Assembly: GCF_036373705.1 (NCBI RefSeq)
Contig: NC_089864.1
Location: 3,873,001-3,937,000 of the forward strand
Origin: Amia ocellicauda
Taxonomy: Eukaryota > Chordata > Actinopteri > Amiiformes > Amiidae
Direction of reading: 5' to 3'
Length of the DNA: 64,000 nt
The translations under genes were made by a program, and so were the position numbers. Each line of letters opens with the position of its first letter. Position 1 is the first letter of the stretch. Shown piece after piece: positions 46,182-59,100 of this stretch. Below the pieces are notes generated by a model. It was given only the letters and a program-made list of their open reading frames with translations, made no database searches and had not been told where the DNA came from.

Positions 46182-49100
46182 CTACAGCCCCCCAAACAGG
46201 TGGATCTTGGCAATGGAGATAGTCTCGTAGGGGTCCTGGTGGCCCTTCTCGTAGATCACAAAGATGTATTTGCGGTCCTCCACCTTGTTGCCCCTCAGCG
46301 CGGTCATGGAGGAGTAGCCGCTGGGGCCTGTCCACAGCTTCACCAGGGCCGACTCCCAGGACGAGCCGTTCGTGAAGGACCAGCGCAGGGTGAGGTTGAT
46401 CCCTGGGCACGGAGAGGGAGATGGTTGAAGACTGGTGTAGTGGGCAACACTCATTGCCAAGCAATTCATACATACACTGGAGCACACGTGGGTGGGAATG
46501 GGCTGAAGACAGACAATGGTCTGTATAAAACCTATTGGCTGCCAAACTGCATGTTATTGTATCTTAGAAGCTCTACTACACCTACTACCCTCCCCCAAAA
46601 AAAACACATTTAGGAAAATCAACGGGTTACAAAAAATGACCTTTGCCTTTCCACAGGTTCTACAGGTGTGCCCTGCATACTTTGGTCTGAGGAAAGTTTT
46701 AAAATCCTTTAAAATGGATCAAGTAGAGCCCATCCCCTGTGAATCCAAGGGAAAAAGTACAGACCAACATGCACTAAAAAGCAGATTTGACTACTTTAAA
46801 GTTTACCATTCAAGAGTGTTTGAAAACCAGAACTGCTTGAAGCCCACTCTGATGGAAGGACAGCAACCCTGACAGGGAGGGGGGAAAGAGAGACCCTAGC
46901 TCACAAATACTGACTCTTGTGCGTGTCGGCAGGGTTGGTGAAGAACAGCACCCCCTCCTTGACCAGCGCCCCTGCCGCCACCTCGGGGTCGATGAGGGTC
47001 TCGTCGAATCGCAGCGTGTCCAGCGGCAGCGTCTCGCACCCGTCGTCGCTGCGCACCACCAGCCGGCAGCGGCAATGGTAGCTGTTCTGGTTCCGGGCAT
47101 TGATCACCACCGAACCGTCGGGCATCTCCACTGGCTGCATAGAACACATTGACTCGGTTATACTACAGCATTGCCTTTGTACAGGACTTTAAAAGGCCTG
47201 TAATCTCTGTCAATACAGCAGCACTTGGATTTAAAAGGCTGTCAAGGAAACCCGCGCTGATGACGTGCGATTGTCTGTGCGAACACGTTGCACAGCGGTA
47301 TGCAAATATAGATTGACCGACAAGGACATCCTATCATTACATTTAGACCGAATGCAATGATTGGTCGATCCTTTTTTAGTCCTGTCCCTTCCACAGAAGA
47401 CCATCTTTTTTACATTTAGACCACTTAAAATTATTGATTGCTATCAGGATGTGAAGAGACTTTCAACCAGTATAACAAAAAATGTTTCTGGAAAAGATTG
47501 CATACCCTACCTTTAAGCTTCAACCAGTGATTTCCCAACCTGTGGGCCGTGGCCCACTAGTAGGCCGTAGAGGTACTGAAGGTGGGCCACAAACTTTTTT
47601 TTTTTTTTTTAAATGCTTTTAAAATAGGAATACATTTTTTTGTTTAAAAATTATAATTAGGCCGGTCTTGGAAGGTTTGTTCGGTCTCCAAACCTTCGGA
47701 GGTTTTGAAGGTTTGTCACGCGACAATCAGATCTTTTTTTCCTTCTTGTCGATAGAAGTTAGCTGTATTCAAAACTGCATACTACATTTCAACATTACTG
47801 AAATGTTGGTATGTAGTACGTATAGTATGCAGTTTCAAATACAGCCATTGACTTCAGATGTCACTCGTAGTCCATCTACATTAAATAGTTTGATTTGTAT
47901 AATGCCCATTACTTAAAAACCATTGTGTCAGCAGGTATTGGACCAGATTACATTTAAACAATGCATTTTGAAAACATACAATTACACTGATATTTAACTT
48001 TGTGAAAGAGTACAATCATCCATCTATCCATCTATCAGCATGCATGTGGACCACTCTTATTCTGCATTGTTTCATCTGCCATTGTGCAAGGTGTTGTGCA
48101 ATATACTGCAAACCAAAAAAGTAAACAAATGTCTTGAAACACATCTGCAGTTTGGGAAATGCACAGAAGACACCCAAAAAGTTGAATAAGCTGTACAACT
48201 GAAAAGTGGTAGATCAATCTCCGGGATCATTTAAATCTACATTAGGATTAATGGGTCAATTGCAACGAACTGAAAGCAGCACACTAACTGGAGATGATCC
48301 AGTGGTTAGTCCGGAGATGCTTATTTATTTTGCAATTTACCCAATTATTATATAGGTGAAAAATGTATAAATGTTGACAAACTGTAGAAGGGAGTCTTTT
48401 AGTTAACCCAACTATTAAGGTTACCGTGTTCCATTGTCTTTCAGATTTACTACTTTCAGTATAGTGGTCTTTAAGGTTACTGAACACTGAGGTTTATTCA
48501 CCGTACACCGTTTTAGTACAGATTCATTATTTCCGTCAATTTTCTCTATTGAATAAAATACAAGTTAAAGATAACGTGCATAGGTCACCACACATATAGT
48601 TTATTAACAGTAAAGTGCTTTTACTGGAAGGTTAACAGGTTTCATGGAAGTTAATAGCCTACATATATATAAACCATGTGCTTGTAAAAATAAATTAAAA
48701 CTCGATCCCCTTTAAGATGCGTTAAAAAAAAAAAAAAGTCATTCAATTCAATACACTAGCTAATTATGTCATTGACAAATTATGCAAATATTTAATGTAT
48801 TTAAAAATTTGTTTTTGGAATGGATTTTGTGGGTAATAGGCCTTAAAGATTTATGATGTTGATCAAGTGTGCCTTGGAATGGAAAAGGTTGGGAGGCCGT
48901 GGTTTAGACCAACCATGAATGCACACGGATTACAATAGATTAACAGCACACAGGAGAGTCGCCAGATGGGTTGAAGTCTATAGCCCTTTCATTCCTGTAG
49001 TCTTGGTACCATTAACAGCACGATTCCCACACAGTGTGTGCAGATTCATGGCCCGGATCCTCACAAGCTCACCTGGCACTCATCTGGGTTGAAGTCGCCG

Positions 49101-51061
49101 GGTTTCTTGGGCTGGTTGTAAGGGATGCTCTTGAGTGCTGCGCCGTTCCTCCAGGTGCGGCCGTGGTCGTCGCTCAGCACACAGAACACTCCGTCGCCCT
49201 GGATGGTCCCATGACCGCACACGATGAGGCGGCCCCGAGCCGGACGGAAGCGCTTCTGCAGGGGTGTTAGAGGGAGGAGACAGGATTGTGCACAAGTTAA
49301 GTCAGATTTGTTCCCTATAAGGGCTGGCATGCACTACCTACTGCTTCAGTTGTGCAGTACTGAATTAAGGAACCTATCCAATGGTCTTGCTTTACCCACC
49401 CCCACAGTACCTGGATGCCATAGCCTGGCCCTGGGGCAAAGGCCTTGGCCCCCAGCTCAGAGGACAGGTTCCTCGGGTGGCTCCAGCTCAGGCCGTCATC
49501 GGTGCTGTAGACGAGCATGGTGCTGGGCTGGGCGCACTGGGCACGGTGGAAGCAGAGCGAGTAGAGCAGGAACACCACACCAGTCTCCTCGTCCACCACC
49601 ACCGAGCCCAGGTTCAGGCCGTCCGCCAGGGAGCCATCGTCCACGATGAACGAGGTGGGGCTCCACACCAAGCCTGGGGAGGGGGTTCAAAATTACTTAA
49701 GTTGTCTTTCTACATGTCAAGTACCAACAGGTAGCACAGAAGTAATCATAACATTAAAAATAGTTCTGAATGTCAACACTGGGACTAGAAGCACAAGTAA
49801 GCTACGCTCAAGAGATCAAATATCAGCCGTGTGATCCTGTAGCAGTTGATTGTTTTTGCAGCCTCACACCTGCACAGACTATAATAACGAGAGGAGACGC
49901 ACCCCCATCTGTGGAGCGCCGCACCGCGATGAACTTGGCCCCAATGTCGCTGGAGGAGCTCTTGCGGGCCTCAGAGAAGGCCAGCAGGCTGCCCCGCTGG
50001 GTGAAGGTGACCAGTGGGATGCGGTAGGTGTTCACAGAGCCTGCACCCCCACTCACCCACAGCAGCTGCTCATCAAACACCAGGGGGTTCACCTGGGGAA
50101 GGAGGGCATTAAATACACCACCACACGACCACTGAAGACACTGCAAACTGACTCACTCCACAGCAGATTAAGTAACTTTCCAGCTTTGCAATATTGGGCT
50201 TTACAGCATACATATTATATACCATACATACACAAAATAGTTTAAAGTCAATTTGCTTCCAACTATACATTTTAATTGACATAAAAGAGTCCAAATGCAA
50301 TCTGTTGACATTGAAACCTTAAGCAATTTCTTCAGTCTTAACATGGGTCTAAACATTGCATGGATGTCTTCTAGGTTGTGTCCCATAGAACAGATTAAGC
50401 TTCATCCTCTACAATGTTAAGTGAAAGGCGAGACCCTGCAATTCACAAGTTCCACTGCAAGTGAAGAGTTTATAATTACAGTAGACTGGTGTGCAAGACT
50501 CATGCAGTGCAGCCACTTTGATTACATTTCAAAATACTTCCTAACTTATCCATTAAAGGCAGTTTTCAGTGTTGCTTTCATAAGGAACAATGTGGCAATA
50601 GTTACATTAGTCCCAGTATGTGCTGTGGGTAAGAGCACCATCATTAGCAGAAAGCGGTCAGTTCAGTGCTCAGTGACGCAACACACGGAAGAGGCGACGG
50701 AAGTGACGTGGATTCAGTTACACAACAGGAAGCCAGCCGTAATAAAACCATTTTAAGGTTCACCGCTTTGATGGTCTGGACCGCTTGATTGGCTTCTACT
50801 AGATTTCGTCTGGTCGCTTGAAAATAAAACCCCATAACGTGCATTTCCGTTTCCTCTTCCTCTGCTCTATATTGTGATGGCATCGGTAGTAAAATTACCA
50901 CTGCACAGCCAGCAATACCGGGGAAATAACGGAGAACTTACCGACAAGAGGTTTGCACCGACGAGCGGGATTAGAAGTAACAAGGCGACAACACCGCAAA
51001 GACCGGCCGCCCAAGCTCGGCCACTAACCCTGCAGGAGCCGGTCCACTGTGCGCTGCCCAT
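46182..51061 (-). CDS. neu1: Lysosomal sialidase (neuraminidase 1)
   Basis: Six minus-strand exons: 51061-50942, 50092-49903, 49673-49411, 49255-49073, 47134-46915 and 46402-46182. All introns are GT-AG and frames join cleanly, giving 398 residues (human NEU1 has 415). Exon 1 encodes a hydrophobic signal ([18 protein letters not shown]). The catalytic YRIP motif is TYRIPL in exon 2. Asp boxes (S-x-D-x-G-x-x-W) follow: [24 protein letters not shown], then [28 protein letters not shown] and NLTLRWSF match the family closely. The enzyme removes terminal sialic acid from glycoproteins and glycolipids in lysosomes, in a complex with cathepsin A and beta-galactosidase. The C-terminus is IHLFGGL rather than the human YGTL tail. 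Intron 4 (47,135-49,072) carries a probable hAT-like element. The start is the first ATG before the signal peptide. Confidence 0.96.
47526..48902. mobile_element. Possible hAT-like element in neu1 intron 4
   Basis: The ends show partial inverted similarity: CAGTGATTTCCCAACCTGTG at about 47,527, and on the other end a sequence whose complement reads CCACGGCCTCCCAACCTTTT, ending near 48,902. hAT ends often look like this. The interior is AT-rich and non-coding. The flanking octamers agree only partly, so a target duplication is not established. Confidence 0.35.
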
Positions 51062-51420
51062 CTCTGCGGAGCAACTACCGCAAAAAACATAGAAAACGTG
51101 CCACCGAGACGCTTTTTAAGGTGGATACATCTTGTCATATGACTACGGTTTGACCCACATGGCTCCTCTGGTCATGTGTTCCACGGAAAGCAGACAGGGC
51201 AGGGTACTCGGAAACTGCGGACATTGAGGCTCAAACCGCAGCGCTTTGGCTAGCATTGGAACCTGCAACGGAAGAGGAGCCAAGATGGCGGTTCACTAAA
51301 AGCAGTTTCACATGGCGTTTTCTATCCTTCAACGTCACTGCCTGGGTAGACGCACGTCGCCATGAACCAATCAAAGCTCGCTGCGTCTCGGTCTTGTATG
51401 TGATTGGGTAAAAGATGGAA
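51062..51420 (-). promoter_or_regulatory. neu1 promoter region
   Basis: A CpG-containing stretch upstream of the neu1 start holds an AAGATGGCGG (YY1-type) site at 51,282-51,291 on the plus strand. CCAAT boxes occur in both orientations (CCAAT at 51,367-51,371 and ATTGG at 51,403-51,407). No plus-strand gene is recognised starting here. Activity is inferred from position. Confidence 0.4.
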
Positions 51421-51429
51421 CAACACAAA

Positions 51430-52690
51430 CGAAACCCGTTTAGGTGCAACGCATACTAGTATAATATTATATTTAAATAGAAACCCTGTCAACTGTACAT
51501 TTTATACTTAGATTTTAGATTAATTCACAGCACAGGTTGCAGTCTGTCCTAAGCAGTGTAAAACGTGTGTAGGTGGGTGTCAATAAGTCTTTACGCAGTC
51601 GCTAATAAAACGCATTTACTTTATTGTATACGATGTTTACATTTTCTTATTGGTTTTCTAGAGGGTTATACAATTATTTATTTTTTTAAAACGGATTGTA
51701 ATGCTAATTCCTTTCCAAAAGATTAAGCAATGTATATAAATGCAGCATCGAATCATAAGACATCTGAATGCACATGTTCTTGATTTTAAACATGTATGTC
51801 TTTGCAATAGAATGTAAAACCTTGCACACTATACAAATCACTGTACATGGTCTAACTCTCTCTCTCTCTGTGACTGAGAGAGCAATAGCACCGAAGAGGG
51901 GTTGATAGCTTGGCTTAAAGGATGTAGAAAGGCTTTATTTATTTTGTCTCTTCCGTCGAGGATGTGGGGAGACGGTTGCACGGTGTGCGATGCCGGAATA
52001 TGAGTCATTTCTCTGTGTATCTATGTAAACTATCGTTCCTCGCCTCAGAGAACGAACAGGAGTTCATTGTTACAGAGGGGTGCTATAAGAAAATGCATTT
52101 GCATTTTCCCTGTCACAGTATTGATGAAATACAAAGTTCAGTAAGACGGTGACAGAGTGACAGGCACACAGTGACACAGGATTGGGAGGCAGAGAGACAC
52201 ACGACCACAGCACCCAGACATTGACACAGAGGGAGTTACTTCAAGTGACCTTTGGATCAGGTACTTGTGTCACGTATGCATGGTTTTATTTATATATTTA
52301 TTTTAACAATCTTAATCACTTTTGGTTAATAATGTGTGTCTTTATTGTTATGATGCATTACTTTGTCTGGCGGTGCTCAGGGAAGACTTGAACCACTTTA
52401 GATACACCATGTTCCTCTACTGTGTTACTGGTGTCATTTTACTGGATCCCTTGTTAATGGGCAAACAGCTTACCACAGGCAACAGACAGCTGACAGCTAT
52501 ACAGTTGTAGTCACTTCATTTTAAACAATGTTATTTGGTGAGGCATTCAGTTTCCATGGACTGGCATAATATAGGCTTACATCCAAGAGACTCTATTTTA
52601 ACTCTGTTAAGTGGAGCTAAAATAATATTAAACTAAATGATTCCATACATACCATTGTTTCAAATGAATGATGTGAACAACTATATATGA
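51430..52690. other. Intergenic stretch, no gene seen
   Basis: Between the neu1 promoter and a LINE fragment. A short CT repeat is at about 51,857. Small open frames lack domain features. Confidence 0.45.
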
Positions 52691-52699
52691 TCATCAGCC

Positions 52700-53190
52700 T
52701 ATATTGATCAACTGCTAGATGAAGGCTTCCCCAAGATGTCTCCACCTATTTCGTTCCATAGCTTCTCTTTTCCACGTCATGCTTAAAGGTTTATTATTCC
52801 TCTTCCCATCTTTGATGTGGTCATTGTCTAGGTATTTTTTAATCTCTTGGGATCCATTCAATAGCTTCCTTTGTCCTTCTTTGATCTGTTAGTCTTGCTA
52901 TGTGTCCGGCCCATTGCCATTTTAATATTCTCACTATTTCAGCAATCTCTCATATTTTTGTTTGATATTGGATCCATACATGTCTTTTCCTGTTATTCCA
53001 ATCTTACATTTGTCCATGTTTCTTTATGTCTGTTATAGTTGCTGTAACATTTTCATGTTTAGTGACCAGGTTTCAGGGTTATAAGTGAGAACTAGTAGGA
53101 GGCATTGATCAAATACTTTTCAGGCAAATGGGGAGATGTCCCTCCCATTTTACTCCTAATTTTGATTTCTTTCATTATATCTATATGAGA
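52700..53190 (-). mobile_element. Non-LTR retrotransposon ORF2 C-terminus fragment
   Basis: On the minus strand, with frameshifts, it encodes PETWSLNMKMLQ, then WQWAGHIARLTDQR and EAIEWIPRD, then RPHQRW-like and LGEAF-like blocks. A W-AGHVAR-type motif followed by a TEW-PR motif is typical of the region after the RT domain in RTE/Jockey-like LINEs. The clade is not certain. Confidence 0.6.
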
Positions 53191-53782
53191 GAGAGGGAGA
53201 AAGAGGGAGAGGGTATGAGAGCTGTATGTCAGGGTTCTGTAGTTTGCCAAAACCGACACAAGACAGGACGTGTGTGTATGTTGGTTCAATAATAAAAAAA
53301 AGTTATTAACAGCTCAGGTAGAACAAGCAACACAAATCTTAAGCATCATTTATAAACACACACAATTGTGATCAGTTTGCTATACAATACTATTACATAT
53401 AACTATCTACTGAAACAACAGCTACTTCTGCAACCCCAACATCCACTATTCCAAATACTTGTTCAAATTCTTCTCAGTACAAGTTGCAAAGTTGTGTTTG
53501 TTCATCATTGGTTTGTAATAGTGGAGCAAGAAACTTCTTTTGTGATATACATTGAGATTTCAATTGAGAATGTTAGGGATTAGTACATCTCAGATAAAAG
53601 AAACATTTTATTTTTGTATCAATGTATGTTTTATTTTTCCTTTGTAGTAATTATATTGTCTTTTAGTGGTATCAAACATTCAAATCCATTTTAAGAGGTA
53701 ATCTTGTTCTCATGAAGAAAAAAACTGCAATTCACCTGTTAAGTTATGTCTTAAGTAGGTATGATATCAAATACAGAAGGAG

Positions 53783-53841
53783 AGGAGAAAAGTCAGGGCC
53801 AAGGCACTGAAAACCATCCTCCTTCACAGAGACAGTGAGTA
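53783..53841 (+). repeat. 59-bp segment repeated inside the SINE at 55,743-55,802
   Basis: GTCAGGGCCAAGGCACTGAA and the following bases through GACAGTG(A/G)GTA occur here, 45 bp upstream of the lectin C start codon. The same segment, with a few changes, lies inside the SINE-like repeat of intron 3. Confidence 0.8.
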
Positions 53842-53885
53842 TTGACCCGTGTCTCTGTGTGGTTGCAGACTGACGGGCCACAGTC

Positions 53886-56094
53886 ATGGAGCGGAGAGTA
53901 TCTCTCATCCTGCTGTTCTCAGGTCAGTGTCAGTTATTCAAATTTTAAAAGTGAAAGCAGTCAAGATGTCTGCCACGGTGGTTCTAAAGTTTGTCTGTAT
54001 AAATTGATTTTAGCATTTGGGGGTTCTAGAGGGTTCTAGTCACTGTCTACTGCGCTCATTAACTTCACAAATGTAACATTTAAACATATATAATCTTATG
54101 AGCCCAAATACAACTGACAGAATGAACACAAGAAGACCATTTCTGTCTTAGACCCCCTATTCAATGCTCTGTTCATTTTCTTTGTGTATTTTGCATTCCA
54201 AGGCCTATGATAGGTTACTTTTGACACTTTGTCTGTCTACATAGACATTGGAAATTGAGATGTGTCATTAGAGTACAGTCTGTGAAATGTGTAGGGCAAA
54301 TGCAAACAGCTGCAGGACAGTGTTGTCTGGACAGTTTCTCAAATATGAAGCAAGACAATCAGCTTTAATTAACCACATAATCTATGAATCTCTACTGTCA
54401 GTGTGGCACCTGCTGTTGACCACAAATCCAAATTCCTATCTTTGCGTACCTATTTACACGAGCTCACAGCCAACCAAACCCACTGTCAGCCCATGCTGGC
54501 CCCACAGCTGCTGGGCCCCTGTGTGCCTCTGCTCTGAGTGACAGTCTGTGTGTGTTGTGTTGTGTGTTTCCAGGGCTCTGCAGTCTCTCCTCATGTCTCG
54601 CTCGTCAGTATGTCTTAGTGAACACACCTCTGGGCTGGAGTGACGCACAACAATACTGCAGAGAGAAACACACTGACCTGGCCTCCATTGACAATGCAGA
54701 AGAACTGGACAGGCTGCTAAACAGTGCAGGCAGGACTGATAAACTCCAAGCATGGATAGGACTGTACAATGGCATCAGCAATTGGAACTGGTCTCTAAAG
54801 CAAAATGACTACTATAATGTGGAGTATTACAATTGGAGATCAGGACAACCAGACAACTTTTATGGTGCAGAGTACTGTATCGAAATGAACCCTTCTGGTA
54901 CATGGAATGATTTCCAGTGCTCCGGGAAGAAGTACTTCATTTGTTATCAAAGTAAGGTTTGTTTTTCAGCTTCAAAAATAAAAATACATGTATAGTCTTA
55001 TCAATAAACTATTGATTTACTCCAGTAGACACTGCATGATCTGCTATGACTGATCTTCTTTATTACATATACCAGTAATAAGACACAGAGACACATCCTT
55101 AAACATGTGTATTTCATTCTGCAGTGGACATGCAATGCATTCTGCAATAATTTAAATCATGCCACAGAAATCTTAGGTAACCAAGATTGTGCCACAGTAA
55201 ACATTGCACTATCTTCAACAACTAGGCATTGTCTTTACAGAGACCAGTGACCCCACACAGAGATATGTGCTGATAAGGGAAAACAAGAGCTGGAGTGACG
55301 CACAAAGATACTGCCAAGAGAAACACACAGACCTGGTCAGCATCAGGCACCAGAGCGAGAACGAGGAAGTGCAGAAAACGGCTTCTGGTAACAACGTGTG
55401 GATCGGTCTGTTCAAGGGCAGTTGGAAGTGGTCAGACCAGAGAAACTGCTCATTCTACAACTGGAAAACATTGCAACCAGACAACATGAATGGCATAGAG
55501 GAGTGCACTTCAGTGTCTTTGCATGACACTGACGTACTGCTATGGGGCCAGCAGGTCCCACAACAGAAGGGAAAATGGGAGGATGTGGACTGCAATCACA
55601 GTCTCCCTTTCTTTTGCTATGATTGTGAGTTCACCTGACCTCCTCCTGGACTAGACTCACATTCTGTCCACTCAAGACATCATTCTCCACTGACAGGAGA
55701 TATATTTATATATATATGGTGGCACGGTGGTTAGCTTAGGATAGGAGAATTAGTCAGGGCCAAGGCACTGAAAACCATCCTCCTCCACAGTGACAGTGGG
55801 TAGCTCCAGGGTCCCGGGTTCGAGTCCTGGCTCGGTGTGTGGAGTTTTCATGTTCTCCCCGTGTCCATGTGGTTTTTCTCCGGGCACTCTGGTTTCCTTC
55901 CACCGTCCAAAGACATGCAGGTTAGGTTGATTGGCTTATCTAAAATTGCCCTGTCTGTGTATGTATGTGTGTGTTTCCCAGTGATGGACTGGCGTCCCAT
56001 CCTGGGTGTATTCCTGCCTTGTGCCCTATGCCTGCCAGGATCGGCTCTGGCATCCCCGCGACCCTCACCAGGATATGTGGTTTCAAAGATGGAT

Positions 56095-56134
<40 letters not shown>

Positions 56135-59100
56135 AAAGTTTTAGAACACCTAAATCTTTCCATTTTTTATGACGGTCACAGATCACTCAGTTTTGATCGG
56201 ATTTGTTTGCAAATATTCTTGTTTAGTTTTAGAACAACCTAACAATTATTATTTGATGTTCTATCAAACACAGAGAAGTTCAGATCCAATTATGTAAAAT
56301 CGTTGTGTATTAGTACACTGTAAACAGAGATTGCCACCTTGACATGTTGGGTGTGTGTTGCTTCTACCAAAACGTGGATGGTCTTGTTTTGATCAGTAGA
56401 CTGTGTAGTTCCAGAATATGTCATAATTGTCAATATTTTCTGAGATTTTGTATTCCTACTCAGACCAAGTATCCCCCCACCAGATTTGTTTTCTTTCGAC
56501 CGGTAAAATATAAAATGTATTGTATGTCTAATACATTTGCTAATATTCAGACTACTTATGTTTTCCCCCTTTGTTGCTACAGGGACAAGCCCAATGGACA
56601 CTATATCAACCACTGAGACAACGGTAACTTCTTGGGCACCAACATCTACTATGTCAACCACTGAGACAACAGTAACGTCTCGGACCCCAAAATCCACCAT
56701 CCCAACAACTCAGCCAACAGTAACTTCTGAAACTCCAGCATCCACTATCCCAACCACTGAGACAACAGTAACTTCAGAGACCCCAAAATTCACTATCCCA
56801 ACTACTGAGACAATGGTATCTTCTGAGACCCCAGCATCCACTCCAGCATCCACTATCCCAACCACTGAGACAACGGCTACTTCTGGGACCCCAGCGTCCA
56901 CTATCCCTCCCACTCAGACATCAGTAACCTCTGGGACCACAACATCCATTATCCCAAACACTGAGACAACAGTAACTTCTGACACCCCAAAATTCACTAT
57001 CCCAACCACTGAGACAACAGTAACTTCAGAGACCCCAGCATCCACTCCAGCATCCACTATCCCAACCACTGAGACAACAGTTACTTCTGGGACCCCAGCA
57101 TCCACTATCCCTCCCACTCAGATATCAGTAACCTCTGGGACCACAACATCCATTATCCCAACCACTGAGACAGCAGTAACCTCTGAAACTCCAGTACCCA
57201 CTATCCCAACCACTGAGACAACAGTTACTTTTGACACCCCAAAATTCATTATCCCTACTACTGAGACAACAGTATCCTCTGAAACTCCAGCATCCACTAT
57301 CCCAACCACTGAGACAACAGTAACTTCTGAAAAGCCAACATCCATTATCCCAACCACTGAGACAACAGTATCCTCTGAAACTCCAGCATCCACTATCCCA
57401 ACCACTGAGAAAACAGTAACTTCTTGGACACCAATATCCATTATGCCAACCACTGAGACAACAGTGGCCTCTGAAACTCCAGAATCCACTTTTCCAACCA
57501 CTGAGACAACAGGAACCTCTGAAACTCCAGCATCCACTATCCCAACCACTGAGACAACAGTTACTTCAGAGACCCCAGCATTCACTATCCCTCCCACTCA
57601 GACATCAGTAACCTCTGGGACCACAGCATCCATTATCCCAAACACTGAGACAACAGTAACCTCTGAAACTCCGGCATCCACTATCCCTCCCACTCAGACA
57701 CAAGTAACCTCTGGGACCACAGCATCCATTATCCCAACCACTGAGACAACAGTAACTTCAGAGACCCCAACATACACTATCCCTACCACTGGGACAACAA
57801 TTACTTCTGGGACCACAACATCCACTATCCCAACCTCTGAGACAACAGTTACTTCTGGGACCCCAACATACACTATCCCAACTACTGAGACAATGGTATC
57901 TTCTGAGACCCCAGCATCCACTCCAGCATCCACTATCCCAACCACTGAGACAACAGTAACTTCTGAAAACCCAACATCCACTATCCCAACCACTGAGACA
58001 ACAGTTACTTCTGGGACCCCAGCATCCACTATCCCTCCCACTCAGACATCAGTAACCTCTGAGACCCCAACATACACTATCCCAACTACTGAGACAATGG
58101 TATCTTCTGAGACCCCAGCATCCACTCCAGCATCCACTATCCCAACCACTGAGACAACAGTTACTTCTGGGACCCCAGCATCCAATATCCCAACCACTGA
58201 GACAACAGTAACTTCAGAGACCCCAGCATTCACTATCCCTCCCACTCAGACATCAGTAACCTCTGGGACCACAGCATCCATTATCCCAAACACTGAGACA
58301 ACAGTAACCTCTGAAACTCCGGCATCCACTATCCCAACCACTGAGACAACAGTAACTTCTGAAAACCCAACATACACTATCCCTCCCACTCAGACACAAG
58401 TAACCTCTGGGACCACAGCATCCATTATCCCAACCACTGAGACAACAGTAACTTCAGAGACCCCAACATACACTATCCCTACCACTGTGACAACAATTAC
58501 TTCTGGGACCACAACATCCACTATCCCAACCTCTGAGACAACAGTAACCTCTGGGACCACAGCATCCACTATCCCAACCACTGAGACAACAGTTACTTCT
58601 GGGACCCCAGCATCCACTATCCCTCCCACTCAGACATCAGTAACCTCTGAGACCCCAACATACACTATCCCAACTACTGAGACAATGGTATCTTCTGAGA
58701 CCCCAGCATCCACTCCAGCATCCACTATCCCAACCACTGAGACAACAGTTACTTCTGGGACCCCAGCATCCACTATCCCTCCCACTCAGATATCAGTAAC
58801 CTCTGGGACCACAACATCCACTATCCCTCCCACACAGACATCAGTAACCTCTGGGACCACAACATCCATTATCCCAACCACTGAGACAACAGTAACCACT
58901 GAAACTCCAGCATCCACTATCCCAACCACTGAGACAACAGTAACTTCTGAAAAGCCAACATCCATTATCCCAACCACTGAGACAACAGTATCCTCTGAAA
59001 CTCCAGCATCCACTATCCCAACCACTGAGACAACAGTAACTTCTGAAAAGCCAACATCCATTATCCCAACCACTGAGACAACAGTATCCTCTGAAACTCC

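Noticed and set aside
46072-49734. Plus-strand open frames opposite neu1 exons
   Set aside because: They are shadows of the GC-rich sialidase exons, which read correctly on the minus strand with matching splice sites.
56537-56582. ATG at 56,537 as start of the mucin protein
   Set aside because: It lies in intron 3, before a good acceptor (TTGCTACAG). The phase-1 join from CTLD2 reads straight into the repeat.
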